A DNA stretch of 64,000 nucleotides from Microbacterium sp. LWH11-1.2 (lineage in GTDB: Bacteria > Actinomycetota > Actinomycetes > Actinomycetales > Microbacteriaceae), in contig NZ_CP151636.1 of the NCBI RefSeq assembly GCF_038397745.1, positions 1,612,001-1,676,000 on the forward strand, given 5' to 3'. A program made the translations under genes and the position numbers. The notes below the pieces were generated by a model, which did no database searches, had not been told where the DNA came from, and saw only the letters and a list, made by a program, of their open reading frames with translations. Positions within the stretch are counted from its first letter, which is position 1; every line of letters begins with the position of its first letter. Positions 49,918-59,240 of this stretch are shown here, piece by piece.

Positions 49918-51440
49918 CCGTCACCCACCACGTCCGTGTCCACCGCAGTGACGAGAACCTCGCGCGCGAGGACCAGCTCGCCTGGAAGATCGCCGAGGTC
50001 GCCGCCGACCCGGTCGAGGTCGAGCAGGACGTCGTCGACATGATCATCAACCGCATCATCGACAACGCGTCGGTCGCCGCGGCATCCCTTACCCGTGCGC
50101 CGATCAACGCGGCACGCGCGCAGGCGTTCAGCCACCCGGTCTCGACCGGAGGAGCGGGCGCGAACCTCTTCGGTGCCGCCCTCGACCGTCGCACGAGCCC
50201 CGAGTGGGCGGCGTGGGCCAATGGCGTGGCCGTGCGCGAGCTCGACTACCACGACACCTTCCTCGCGGCGGAGTACTCGCACCCCGGCGACAACATCCCG
50301 CCGATCCTCGCCGTCGCGCAGCACGCAGGCAAGGACGGGCGGGCGCTCGTGCGCGGCATCGCGACCGGATACGAGATCCAGATGGACCTCGTGCGCGCGA
50401 TCTGCCTGCACAAGCACAAGATCGATCACGTCGCCCACCTCGGCCCGTCGGCCGCGGCCGGCATCGGCACCCTGCTCGGCCTCGACGTCGAGACGATCTA
50501 CCAGGCCGTCGGCCAGGGGCTGCACACCACGACCGCCACCCGGCAGAGCCGCAAGGGCGAGATCTCGACCTGGAAGGCGCACGCCCCGGCCTTCGCGGGC
50601 AAGATGGCCGTCGAGGCGGTCGACCGGGCGATGCGCGGGCAGACGAGCCCCGCCCCGATCTACGAGGGCGAGGACGGCGTGATCGCCTGGATGCTCGATG
50701 GCAAGGATGCCGCGTACGAGGTGCCGCTGCCCGCCGCCGGCGAGCCGAAGCGCGCGATCCTCGACTCGTACACGAAGGAGCACTCGGCCGAGTACCAGGC
50801 ACAGGCGTGGATCGACCTCGCTCGCAAGCTCGGCACCGAGAACCCGGCGCTGCGCGACCCCGCGAACATCGCCTCGATCGTGCTGCACACCAGCCACCAC
50901 ACGCACTACGTGATCGGCTCGGGTGCGAACGACCCGCAGAAGTACGACCCGACGGCGTCCCGCGAGACGCTCGACCACTCGATCCCGTACATCTTCGCGG
51001 TGGCACTGCAGGACGGCGGCTGGCACCACGTCGACTCCTACGCCCCGTCTCGCGCGGCACGCCCCGACACCGTCGAGCTGTGGCACAAGATCACCACGGC
51101 CGAGGATGCCGAGTGGACGCGCCGCTACCACTCCGAGGACCCGGACGTGAAGGCGTTCGGCGGTCGCGTCGAGTTCCTGCTCACCGATGGCACGACCGTG
51201 GTCGACGAGATCGCGGTCGCCGACGCGCACCCGCTCGGCGCCCGTCCGTTCGCCCGCGACAACTACATCGCGAAGTTCCGCCTGCTCGCCGAGCCCGTGC
51301 TCGAGCCCGCCGAGATCGAGCGCTTCCTCGAGCTCGTGCAGCGCCTGCCCGAGCTCACCGCCGCCGAGGTCGGCGAGCTCTCGATCGTCGCGAAGGCCGG
51401 GCTGCTCGACGGCGCCGACGCGCCGAAGGGGCTGTTCTGA
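49914..51440 (+). CDS. prpD: 2-Methylcitrate dehydratase PrpD (MmgE/PrpD family)
   Basis: Dehydrates 2-methylcitrate to methylaconitate in propionate breakdown. 508 residues; family motifs include [18 protein letters not shown] with the conserved Asp/His, [29 protein letters not shown], and [17 protein letters not shown]. Its position next to prpB and prpC makes the assignment firm. ATG overlaps the regulator stop by 4 nt. It is not an aconitase-type AcnD. Confidence 0.95.
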   Translation: MTVTHHVRVHRSDENLAREDQLAWKIAEVAADPVEVEQDVVDMIINRIIDNASVAAASLTRAPINAARAQAFSHPVSTGGAGANLFGAALDRRTSPEWAAWANGVAVRELDYHDTFLAAEYSHPGDNIPPILAVAQHAGKDGRALVRGIATGYEIQMDLVRAICLHKHKIDHVAHLGPSAAAGIGTLLGLDVETIYQAVGQGLHTTTATRQSRKGEISTWKAHAPAFAGKMAVEAVDRAMRGQTSPAPIYEGEDGVIAWMLDGKDAAYEVPLPAAGEPKRAILDSYTKEHSAEYQAQAWIDLARKLGTENPALRDPANIASIVLHTSHHTHYVIGSGANDPQKYDPTASRETLDHSIPYIFAVALQDGGWHHVDSYAPSRAARPDTVELWHKITTAEDAEWTRRYHSEDPDVKAFGGRVEFLLTDGTTVVDEIAVADAHPLGARPFARDNYIAKFRLLAEPVLEPAEIERFLELVQRLPELTAAEVGELSIVAKAGLLDGADAPKGLF

Positions 51441-51450
51441 TGCTGTCCTC

Positions 51451-51507
51451 GGACCCTTCGACAAGCTCAGGGACCCAGGGTGGGTTGCTGAGCCTGTCGA
51501 AGCACCC
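51451..51507. repeat. Paired CTTCGACA-GCTCAG repeat forming a hairpin between prpD and prpB
   Basis: CTTCGACAAGCTCAG (51456-51470) and CTGAGCCTGTCGAAG (51488-51502) are complementary at 14 of 15 positions, loop 17 nt. It fills most of the 94-nt prpD-prpB gap and could dampen expression downstream or stabilise the prpD end. Same family as the copies at 24510 and 32237. Confidence 0.75.
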
Positions 51508-51534
51508 CACCCGCGCACGTGATCGGAGGTTCTG

Positions 51535-52443
51535 ATGCTGTACTCCACGACCACCCCGGCCGAGAAGCGGCGGCTGTTCCGGGAACGGCTCCGCTCCGGC
51601 GAACTGCTGCGCTTCCCGGGAGCCTTCAACCCGCTGAGCGCCCGGCTCATCGAGCAGAAGGGCTTCGACGGGGTCTACATCTCCGGTGCGGTGCTCGCCG
51701 CCGATCTCGGGCTCCCCGACATCGGCCTCACGACGCTCACCGAGGTCGCCGGTCGGGCGAAGCAGATCGCCCGCATGACGGAGCTCCCCGCGATCGTCGA
51801 TGCCGACACCGGATTCGGCGAGCCGATGAACGTCGCCCGCACGATCCAGGAGCTCGAGGATGCCGGACTCGCCGGCACGCACATCGAGGACCAGATCAAC
51901 CCGAAGCGCTGCGGTCACCTCGACGGGAAGAGCGTCGTCGACGAGAGCACGGCGATCAAGCGCATCCGCGCCGCCGCCGACGCGCGTCGCGATGAGAACT
52001 TCCTCATCATGGCGCGCACCGACATCCGCGCGATCGAGGGACTGGATGCCGCGATCGACCGCGCCAAGGCGCTGGTGGATGCCGGAGCGGATGCCGTGTT
52101 CCCCGAGGCGATGCGGACCCTCGCGGAGTTCGAGGCGATGGCGAACGCGCTGGACGTGCCGATCCTCGCGAACATGACCGAGTTCGGCAAGAGCGAGCTG
52201 TTCTCCACGGACCAGCTGCGCGACGCCGGGGTCGCCCTCGTCATCTGGCCTGTGTCGCTCCTTCGCATCTCGATGGGGGCATCCGGGCGTGCACTGGATA
52301 CTCTGAACGACGAGGGGCATCTGACCTCGAAGCTCGGCGAGATGCAGCACCGCGCCGATCTCTACGACCTCATCGACTACGAGTCGTACAACCACTTCGA
52401 CTCGGGCGTCTTCAACTTCACAGTCGACAACACCGGTCGCTGA
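51535..52443 (+). CDS. prpB: Methylisocitrate lyase PrpB
   Basis: Splits 2-methylisocitrate into pyruvate and succinate. A 302-residue member of the isocitrate lyase/PEP mutase fold, with IVDADTGFGEP (metal-binding Asp) and the catalytic loop KRCGH (Cys126). The next gene is the matching synthase. ATG 51535 follows GGAGGT. Confidence 0.94.
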   Translation: MLYSTTTPAEKRRLFRERLRSGELLRFPGAFNPLSARLIEQKGFDGVYISGAVLAADLGLPDIGLTTLTEVAGRAKQIARMTELPAIVDADTGFGEPMNVARTIQELEDAGLAGTHIEDQINPKRCGHLDGKSVVDESTAIKRIRAAADARRDENFLIMARTDIRAIEGLDAAIDRAKALVDAGADAVFPEAMRTLAEFEAMANALDVPILANMTEFGKSELFSTDQLRDAGVALVIWPVSLLRISMGASGRALDTLNDEGHLTSKLGEMQHRADLYDLIDYESYNHFDSGVFNFTVDNTGR

Positions 52444-52512
52444 GCAAAGCGAAGCGGACATCCGACCCGGTCGCCGAGCGAGCAGCGAAGTGACGAGTCG
52501 AAGTACACGAAG
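52435..52512. repeat. GAGCGAGCAGCGAAG-type repeat between prpB and prpC
   Basis: The gap is made mostly of CGCTGAGC, AGCGAAGCGG and GAGCGAGCAGCGAAGTGACGAG-like words, an inverted relative of the repeat at 49850-49912. It ends at the prpC ribosome-binding site (AGGAG, 52511-52515). Confidence 0.5.
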
Positions 52513-52519
52513 GAGTGAC

Positions 52520-53710
52520 ATGACCGAGCCGGACATCAAGAAGGGCCTCGCGGGGGTCGTGGTCGACACGACCGCGATCTCGAAGGTCAATCCCGAGACG
52601 AACAGCCTGCTCTACCGGGGATACCCGGTGCAGGAGCTGGCCGCGACGCAGCCCTTCGAGGCGGTCGCGTACCTGCTCTGGAACGGGGAGCTGCCCACGG
52701 CCGAGGAGCTGGCGGCGTTCCGCGTCACCGAGCGCTCGAACCGCGCGCTCTCGCCGGTGGTCAAGGACGCGATCGACCGGCTGCCGCTGGACTCGCATCC
52801 GATGGACGAGGTGCGCACGGCGGTGAGCGTCATCGGCGCCATCGAGACCGCGGGCATCGCCAACGTCCTCGACGCGGTCGGAACTCCGGAGGAGAACCTG
52901 GAGCGCAGCCTGACCCTGTTCGCCGCGCTTCCCGCGATCGTGTCGTACGGTCAGCGTCGTCGCCGGGGCCTGGAGCCGCTCGAGCCGCGCGATGACCTCG
53001 ACTACGCGGCGAACTTCCTCTGGCTCACGTTCGGCGAAGAGCCCGAGCCGGCCGTCGTCGACGCGTTCAACCGCTCGATGATCCTCTACGCGGAGCACTC
53101 CTTCAACGCCTCCACGTTCACGGCACGGGTGATCACCTCCACGCTGAGCGACCTGTACTCCGCGGTCGTCGGCGCCATCGGCGCGCTCAAGGGGCCGCTG
53201 CACGGCGGGGCGAACGAGGCGGTCATGCACATCTTCGACGAGATCGGCACCGCCGACCGGGTCGGGGGGTGGCTCGACGCCGCGCTGGCCGAGAAGCGCA
53301 AGATCATGGGCTTCGGGCACCGCGTGTACAAGCGCGGCGACTCGCGGGTGCCGACCATGAAGGCGGCGCTCGACTCCCTCGTCGCGCACTACGACCGGCC
53401 GGATGTCGCCGAGCTGTACGAGACGCTGGAGAGCGAGTTCGTCTCCCGCAAGGGCATCTACCCGAACCTCGACTACCCCTCGGGTCCCGCGTACAACCTC
53501 ATCGGGTTCGACACCCTGACGTTCACTCCGCTCTTCGTCGCCGCTCGCATCACCGGCTGGACCGCGCACATCATCGAGCAGCAGTCGTCGAACGCGCTGA
53601 TCCGTCCGCTGTCGGCCTACGACGGCCCGGATGAGCGCCACATCGAGGAGTACGTGCCCGACACCGCGGCGATCGACGTGCTCGAGCGTCCGGAGGAAGC
53701 CGCCGGCTGA
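52520..53710 (+). CDS. prpC: 2-Methylcitrate synthase/citrate synthase PrpC
   Basis: Condenses propionyl-CoA (and often acetyl-CoA) with oxaloacetate. 396 residues of the type I citrate synthase fold; catalytic histidines in GPLHGGANEA and GFGHRVYK and an Asp-containing ARITGWTAHIIEQ region; VPDTAAIDVLERP at the end. ATG 52520 follows AGGAG with 4 nt spacing. Completes the methylcitrate cycle module and would detoxify propionyl-CoA from odd-chain or branched substrates. Confidence 0.94.
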   Translation: MTEPDIKKGLAGVVVDTTAISKVNPETNSLLYRGYPVQELAATQPFEAVAYLLWNGELPTAEELAAFRVTERSNRALSPVVKDAIDRLPLDSHPMDEVRTAVSVIGAIETAGIANVLDAVGTPEENLERSLTLFAALPAIVSYGQRRRRGLEPLEPRDDLDYAANFLWLTFGEEPEPAVVDAFNRSMILYAEHSFNASTFTARVITSTLSDLYSAVVGAIGALKGPLHGGANEAVMHIFDEIGTADRVGGWLDAALAEKRKIMGFGHRVYKRGDSRVPTMKAALDSLVAHYDRPDVAELYETLESEFVSRKGIYPNLDYPSGPAYNLIGFDTLTFTPLFVAARITGWTAHIIEQQSSNALIRPLSAYDGPDERHIEEYVPDTAAIDVLERPEEAAG

Positions 53711-53731
53711 CCCTGTCGAAGCGGGTGGCTC

Positions 53732-54166
53732 TCAGTCCGCGCGGGTGAGCTCGCCGACCTTCGTGCCTGCCGCGTTCATCGCGACCAGCACATCGCCGTC
53801 GACCTCGGCGGAGCGCACGCTGCGCAGCCAGTCGTCGACTCCCTCGCACGCCTTCAGGGTCGACGCGAAGGGCGCCAGGGAGATGCGGCCGCCGTCGACC
53901 GTGTACGTCGTCGTGATGCCGTTGCACCCGTCGCTGCCGTGCACCTCGCCGTCCGCCGTGAACTCCAGGTGCGGCTCACCCGCCGCGTCCTGACCCCAGA
54001 GTCCGACGACCTCGGAGGCGACGGCATCCGGTGCTGCCGCATCGGTCGGGGTCGAAGTGGGCGCGGCGGACTCGCCGGACGTGCATCCGGTGCCGACCAG
54101 CGCGAGGAGGCCGAGCGCCGCGAGGCCGACCAGGGAACGTGTTCGGGTTCGGCTCATGCCCGTCAT
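53732..54166 (-). CDS. META-domain lipoprotein
   Basis: A 144-residue exported protein: basic start, hydrophobic segment, lipobox GTGC (Cys near 28), Thr/Pro/Ala linker and a META (HslJ-like) domain with the GSDGCNGI motif near 80 and KACEG near 107. META-domain proteins are found in surface lipoproteins with unclear roles in envelope stress or motility. ATG 54166 follows AGGAGG; the alternative 54157 is 9 nt downstream. It converges on prpC over a 21-nt gap. Confidence 0.8.
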   Translation of the reverse strand: MTGMSRTRTRSLVGLAALGLLALVGTGCTSGESAAPTSTPTDAAAPDAVASEVVGLWGQDAAGEPHLEFTADGEVHGSDGCNGITTTYTVDGGRISLAPFASTLKACEGVDDWLRSVRSAEVDGDVLVAMNAAGTKVGELTRAD

Positions 54167-54208
54167 GCTAGCCGCCTCCTCGTCGAACCCGCCGATATCT
54201 CCAGTCAT

Positions 54209-54447
54209 TGGAACAAAGCGCGCACACTTTCGCCCACCTTATGAATTCCTCATGAACGCAGCCGGTTTCCTGTGTGTTCGCTGAGTAGTATTTCGGTTAT
54301 CCCTCGCCATGACGGCGAGGGACTCTGCTGCTCGGGGGACCAGCGTCGCACTTCGCGCCCCGTCCGGGACGCAGACCGGCCGTGCGTGAGCACGAGGCCG
54401 CAGTCCAGAGTGAATGACGATCCGCGACCAGCAAGGACATACATCAC
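54209..54447 (+). other. Leader of the secreted protease gene, with hairpin and possible riboswitch
   Basis: TAGTAT (54286-54291) could be a -10 box, giving a leader of about 150 nt. The first feature is a perfect 8-bp hairpin CCCTCGCC (54301-54308) / GGCGAGGG (54314-54321), followed by CTCGGGGGACCAGCG (54331-54345) and, near 54411, AGTGAATGACGATCC. The words GGGGGACC and GTGAAT recall the c-di-AMP (ydaO) element but spacing is poor. No ribosome-binding site stronger than AAGGA at 54433-54437. Confidence 0.35.
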
Positions 54448-56646
54448 ATGAAGCACAGAGGGACAGGACGGCGCCCACTGGCGTTGACCGCCGCAGCGAC
54501 GATCGCCCTGTCGGGGCTCTTCATCAGCGCACCGGCCTTCGCCGAAGACGGGGCTGACCTGCCCGCCGACCCGTCGGCGACGACGTCGGAGACCGCGGCG
54601 CCGGAGGCCCCCGCGACCGAGGCGCCCGCGACCGAGGCTCCTGCGGAAGAGCAGCCGCCTGCCGCGGAGGAGCCGCCGGCCGAGCTCGTCGAGACCTTCG
54701 AGGCTGCGGCCGCGAGTGACATCGACGCGGTCGCCTACGGCCAGAACGCCAACGACGAGTGGGTGTTCCTCGTCACCGAGGCCACGACCGCGAGCGACCA
54801 GGAGATCCAGGCCTTCGCCGACTCGAAGAGCCTCCCGGTCGACGTCGTCGCGAAGGTGGACGCCGCTCCCACCGCCTGGGCGGACGGCGACTTCGTCGGA
54901 GGCCAGGGCTACCTCGTCGTGCACCCCGACGACAACGTCTCCGCCTGCTCCGTCGGCTTCGCGGCCTTCGCACCCGACGGATCGGACGCCTTCCTGAGCG
55001 CCGGTCACTGCGCGTTCAACGCCCAGGGCACCAAGCTCTCGGCCACGACGCTGAGCATCCCGAACCAGGAGCCCGCCGTCGGCGGCCCCGGCTTCGAGGT
55101 GCCGAACCCTCCCGTTCTGCTCGGCACCTTCGGGTTCGCGCAGTTCGGCAGCACGGGCAACGCCGCAGGTTCCAACGGCGACACCAACGCCACCGACATC
55201 TCGGTGATCGATGTCGTCGAGGCCAACGGCTGGAACCCCCTTCCCTCCGTGACCGACTGGACGACCGCCGGCCCCGCTCTCGACTCGCTCGCCGCGAGCA
55301 CCTTCCCGGTCAAGGCCGTGGGCTCTGCGGTTCCCGGCTCCGTCTCGAAGAGCGGTCGTACGACCGGATTCACGACCGGCACGATCGACGGCGACGACAT
55401 CATCGACGGCTGGGCGAACATCGACGGCCGCTTCGTGCAGGGCTTCTCCAGCAACACCGTCGCCGGCCCCGGAGACTCCGGCGGCTCGGTCATCCAGGGC
55501 ACCACGGCAGTGGGCCTCATCAGCGGCGGTACCGAAGCCGACCCGGGAGCCGGCATCGAGCAGTGGACCTGGGCGGCGTCGCTCACCACCGCTCTTCCGA
55601 AGACCGGTGGCTACGAGGTCGCGCTCGACCTCGACGCCCCCGCGATCGCGAGCCCGGCCAACGGCGCCAGCGTCACCCCCGGCCAGACCGTCAGCGGCAC
55701 CGCCCCTGGCGCCACCTCTGTCATCGTGAACCTTGGTGGCGGCGACCAGGAGGTCCCGGTCTCGAACGGCGCGTTCTCCTTCGCGGGTCCCGTCGCGCTC
55801 GGCGCCGCCTCGATCTCGGTGACCTCGGCGAACGGCTTCAGCCGCTCGGACACGACGACCATCGCCGTCGAGGTGGAGGCTGCTCCGCTCGCCGCGCCGA
55901 TCATCACGTCGCCGGCGAGCGGCACGACGCTCACCGCCACCGTCACGGCGATCAGCGGCACGGGTCTCCCGACCGCGGACATCACGGTCGTCGACGGCGA
56001 GGGCAACACTCTCGGCACGGCAGTGGTCGGCGGGACCGGCACCTGGACCGTCGACGGGCTGAACCTCGGGTACGGGGCTCACACGGTCGTCGTGACGCAG
56101 GCCAGCGCAGGTGAGGTCTCCCCGGAGGCCACGGCCTCCTTCTCGGTCGTGCCGGTCGCCCCGGGTGTGACGTCGATCGCGGGCGGCTCGGCCTTCCCGC
56201 ATGACGGCGGGCCCTCGGCTCTCTCCGGCACGGGTATCGACGGAGCCACGGTCACCGTGGTGCTCACCGGCGTCGACGCGCCCGCGGCGAAGGCGGATGC
56301 CGGTGCCCTCGCGGCACTGAGCGGCGTCTACACCACGACCGTCGCAGGCGGCACGTGGACCGTGACCTTCCCCGAGGTCCTGATGACCGGTTCGTACACG
56401 GTCTCCGCGCGGCAGACCGTCTCCGGCTTCGTCTCTTCGGCGACGCTGGTCTCGTTCTCGGTTCTCGGCGTGCCGGCACCGGGTGGCGGCGCGGTCGCTC
56501 CGGGCGGCGGCGGAACCGGCGACGGCAACCTCGCCGCGACGGGTGCGGACGCACTGGTCCCGATGGGTGCCGCGGCCGTCGCGCTCGCGCTGCTCTCGGG
56601 CGGGCTGCTGCTGATGGCACGTCGTCGTCGGACGATCGAGGCCTGA
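54448..56646 (+). CDS. Secreted S1-type serine protease-like protein with C-terminal LAxTG sorting signal
   Basis: A 732-residue surface protein: signal peptide ending near APAFA (32), an Ala/Glu/Pro-rich prosegment, a chymotrypsin-fold domain with His187 (LSAGHCAF), Asp250 (NATDIS) and Ser344 (GPGDSGGSV), and a Cys167-Cys188 pair. Three Ig-like (bacterial adhesive) repeats follow at about 395-665. The C-terminus is LAATG (695-699), a hydrophobic helix and four Arg: a class E sortase signal, so the protein is probably anchored to peptidoglycan. Catalytic residues look intact, but activity and target are unknown. Confidence 0.85.
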   Translation: MKHRGTGRRPLALTAAATIALSGLFISAPAFAEDGADLPADPSATTSETAAPEAPATEAPATEAPAEEQPPAAEEPPAELVETFEAAAASDIDAVAYGQNANDEWVFLVTEATTASDQEIQAFADSKSLPVDVVAKVDAAPTAWADGDFVGGQGYLVVHPDDNVSACSVGFAAFAPDGSDAFLSAGHCAFNAQGTKLSATTLSIPNQEPAVGGPGFEVPNPPVLLGTFGFAQFGSTGNAAGSNGDTNATDISVIDVVEANGWNPLPSVTDWTTAGPALDSLAASTFPVKAVGSAVPGSVSKSGRTTGFTTGTIDGDDIIDGWANIDGRFVQGFSSNTVAGPGDSGGSVIQGTTAVGLISGGTEADPGAGIEQWTWAASLTTALPKTGGYEVALDLDAPAIASPANGASVTPGQTVSGTAPGATSVIVNLGGGDQEVPVSNGAFSFAGPVALGAASISVTSANGFSRSDTTTIAVEVEAAPLAAPIITSPASGTTLTATVTAISGTGLPTADITVVDGEGNTLGTAVVGGTGTWTVDGLNLGYGAHTVVVTQASAGEVSPEATASFSVVPVAPGVTSIAGGSAFPHDGGPSALSGTGIDGATVTVVLTGVDAPAAKADAGALAALSGVYTTTVAGGTWTVTFPEVLMTGSYTVSARQTVSGFVSSATLVSFSVLGVPAPGGGAVAPGGGGTGDGNLAATGADALVPMGAAAVALALLSGGLLLMARRRRTIEA

Positions 56647-56691
56647 CCGCACTGATCGGAACCTGATCCGACACGACCTCGGTCGCCGTCG

Positions 56692-56739
56692 GAGAACGAA
56701 GAAGCCCGGTATCGGAGGATACCGGGCTTCTTCGTTCTC
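56692..56739. terminator. Bidirectional terminator with 22-bp perfect stem
   Basis: Left arm 56692-56713 and right arm 56718-56739 are perfectly complementary with a 4-nt loop (GGAG). It separates the protease gene from the converging arabinofuranosidase gene. Confidence 0.93.
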
Positions 56740-56748
56740 GCGGAGGGG

Positions 56749-58284
56749 TCAGGCGCGGGTCACGTCCAGCTCGATGACCGACCAGGACAGCGGCGGGAGA
56801 GCCGTGCGCACGGCCCCGTCGACGACCTCGGCGCGTGCGAGCGGCACCATGTGCACCGTGTCGGGTGCGGTCTCGAGGTTCGCCGTGTGGCGGTCGCCGC
56901 CCTCGGGGATCGTGAGGGTCTCGGCCTGGCGCACGTGCAGGTCGCCGAGTCCGTGCAGGTCGATCGTGAGGTCGCTCTCCTCATCGAGCGAGCGGTTCGC
57001 GACGAAGACGACCAGGCGTCCGGTCGTCTCGTCCCAGGTCGCGGCCGCGTCGACGGCGTCGACTCCGCCGTAGCGCGCGGTCTCGATCTGCGGCGCCGAC
57101 ACCGCGAGACGCAGGATGCGGCCCTTGGCGAGGCGCGCCATGCGCTCGAACGGCCAGAAGCTCGTCTGCCGCCATGCGGCACCGCCCTCCTCCGACCGGA
57201 TCGGGGCGATCACGTTCACGAGCTGCGCCTGGTTGGCGATCTTCACCCGGTCGCCGTGCCGCAGCAGGCTGTTGAGCAGGGTGCCGACGACGACGGCATC
57301 CGTCACGTTGTACGTGTCCTCGATCAGGCGCGGATGCTGCTTCCATCCGGCCTTCGCGATCTCCCCGGCTTCGACGTCGTTGTACTTGACCTGGTCCCAC
57401 ACGTTCCACTCGTCGAACGAGATGTCGACCTGCTTGGTGTGCTTGCCGGCGGCCTTGACCGCGTCGACCGTCGCGATGACGCCCTCGATGAAGGCATCCA
57501 TGTCCACCGACTCCGCCAGGAACGACTCGGCGTCGCCGTCGTGCTCCTGGTAATACGCGTGCATCGAGACGAAGTCGACCTCGTCGTACGCGTGGCTCAG
57601 CACGGTGTGCTCCCAGGTGCCGAACGTCGGCATCGAGCGGCCCGACGAGCCGACCGCGACGAGCTCGATGGACGGGTCCACGAGGCGCATGGCCTTCGCC
57701 GCCTCCTGGGCGAGGCGGCCGTACTCGGTCGCGGTCTTGCCGCCGATCTGCCACGGCCCGTCGAGCTCGTTGCCGAGGCACCAGAGCTTGATGTCGAAGG
57801 GCTGCTCCGCACCGTTCTTCCGGCGCAGGTCCGACCAGTAGGTGCCGCCGGGGTGGTTCGCGTACTCGACGAGTGCGCGAGCCTCCTCGACGCCGCGCGT
57901 GCCGAGGTTGATGGCCTCCATGACCTCGACGTCGGCCTCCTTCGCCCAGTCCATGAACTCGTGCAGGCCGAACGCGTTGGTCTCGATCGTGTGCCACGCC
58001 CCGTCGATGCGCACGGGGCGGTCCTCGACGGGGCCGACGCCGTCTTCCCACCGGTACCCGGAGACGAAGTTGCCGCCGGGGTAGCGGATGACGGTCGGTC
58101 CCATCTCCTTGACCAGCGCCAGCACGTCCTGGCGGAATCCGCGCTCGTCGGCCTGGGGGTGGCCGGGCTCGTAGATGCCGGTGTAGACGCAGCGCCCCAT
58201 GTGCTCGACGAACGAGCCGAAGAGCCTCCGGGGGACGTCGGCGATCGTGAAGTCGCGGTCGATGGTGATGCGGGCCTGAGACAT
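56749..58284 (-). CDS. abfA: Alpha-L-arabinofuranosidase, GH51
   Basis: Glycoside hydrolase family 51, 511 residues, removing alpha-L-arabinofuranosyl units from arabinan or arabinoxylan fragments. The acid/base Glu173 lies in WCLGNELDG and the nucleophile Glu292 in SFDEWN; the domain SFVEHMGRCVYTGIYEP at 24-40 is family typical, and the last 150 residues form the usual beta-sandwich. No signal peptide, so it acts inside the cell on imported oligosaccharides. Last gene of the ABC operon. ATG 58284 follows AAGGAG. Confidence 0.95.
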   Translation of the reverse strand: MSQARITIDRDFTIADVPRRLFGSFVEHMGRCVYTGIYEPGHPQADERGFRQDVLALVKEMGPTVIRYPGGNFVSGYRWEDGVGPVEDRPVRIDGAWHTIETNAFGLHEFMDWAKEADVEVMEAINLGTRGVEEARALVEYANHPGGTYWSDLRRKNGAEQPFDIKLWCLGNELDGPWQIGGKTATEYGRLAQEAAKAMRLVDPSIELVAVGSSGRSMPTFGTWEHTVLSHAYDEVDFVSMHAYYQEHDGDAESFLAESVDMDAFIEGVIATVDAVKAAGKHTKQVDISFDEWNVWDQVKYNDVEAGEIAKAGWKQHPRLIEDTYNVTDAVVVGTLLNSLLRHGDRVKIANQAQLVNVIAPIRSEEGGAAWRQTSFWPFERMARLAKGRILRLAVSAPQIETARYGGVDAVDAAATWDETTGRLVVFVANRSLDEESDLTIDLHGLGDLHVRQAETLTIPEGGDRHTANLETAPDTVHMVPLARAEVVDGAVRTALPPLSWSVIELDVTRA

Positions 58285-58322
58285 TGCTCTCCTTGTGTCT
58301 GGCTCTGTGGCCGGGTGGGGGA

Positions 58323-59240
58323 CTACTGACCGCCGAAGCCGCTCGTCGCGACTCCCTTGACGATCTGCTTCTGGAAGATGAGGAACACGACGATAAGGGG
58401 CAGTGCGGCCAGCACGGCCTGCGCCATGACCTGGGCGTACTGCACGCCGTAGGCGCTGATCACCGTCTGGAGACCGACCGGCAGCGTCATCAGGGTGGTG
58501 TCGTTGATGACGAGGAACGGCCAGAGGAAGTTGTTCCACGCGGCGATGAAGACGAAGATGCCGACGGATGCCATGATCGGACGCGACAGGGGCAGCACGA
58601 TCGACCAGAAGATGCGCAGGCGCCCGGCGCCGTCGACGCGGGCGGCGTCTTCGAGCTCGATCGGGATCGCGTCGAAGAACCGCTTCAGGATGAACACCAT
58701 CGCGGGGGCCACGACCTGCGGCAGGATCAGGCCCCAGTACGTGTCGATCAGGTTGAACGCGAGCATCTCGTAGAACAGCGGGATGATCAGCACCTGCGGC
58801 GGCACGACGATCGAGGCGATGATGACGACGAACAGCCACTTGCGTCCGGTGAAGTCCAGCCGTGAGAAGGCGTACGCGGCCAGTGCCGAGATCGTCAGCG
58901 TGATCAGGGTGATCGCGACCGAGGTCCAGAGGCTGTTGAACGCCCAGGTGTAGACGTTGCCCTGCGACAGGATCGCGGTGAACGCGTCGATCGTGGGGCC
59001 GGCGGCTCCGATCCAGCCGGGGTCGCCGGATGCGGCATCCGTCTCGGTCTTGAACGCGGTGGCGACGGCCCACAGGAAGGGCAGCAGCCAGCCGATCGCG
59101 AGGAGCAGCAGCACGACGAAGGCGGTGATGCGCAGCGGCCCGAACGGCTTCTGGCCGGGCAGGTGCGCGCGGCGGGGCTTCCGCGTCTCGGCGGTGGTGA
59201 TCGCCTCGGTGCGGGTGGCGGTGACGGTGGCGGTGGACAT
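58323..59240 (-). CDS. Carbohydrate ABC transporter permease, MalG type
   Basis: CUT1 permease of 305 residues with six helices and EAA loop LEDAARVDGAGRLRIFWSIVLP. Its start shares a base with the partner's stop. Part of the arabino-oligosaccharide importer; no ATPase gene is present. Confidence 0.92.
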   Translation of the reverse strand: MSTATVTATRTEAITTAETRKPRRAHLPGQKPFGPLRITAFVVLLLLAIGWLLPFLWAVATAFKTETDAASGDPGWIGAAGPTIDAFTAILSQGNVYTWAFNSLWTSVAITLITLTISALAAYAFSRLDFTGRKWLFVVIIASIVVPPQVLIIPLFYEMLAFNLIDTYWGLILPQVVAPAMVFILKRFFDAIPIELEDAARVDGAGRLRIFWSIVLPLSRPIMASVGIFVFIAAWNNFLWPFLVINDTTLMTLPVGLQTVISAYGVQYAQVMAQAVLAALPLIVVFLIFQKQIVKGVATSGFGGQ

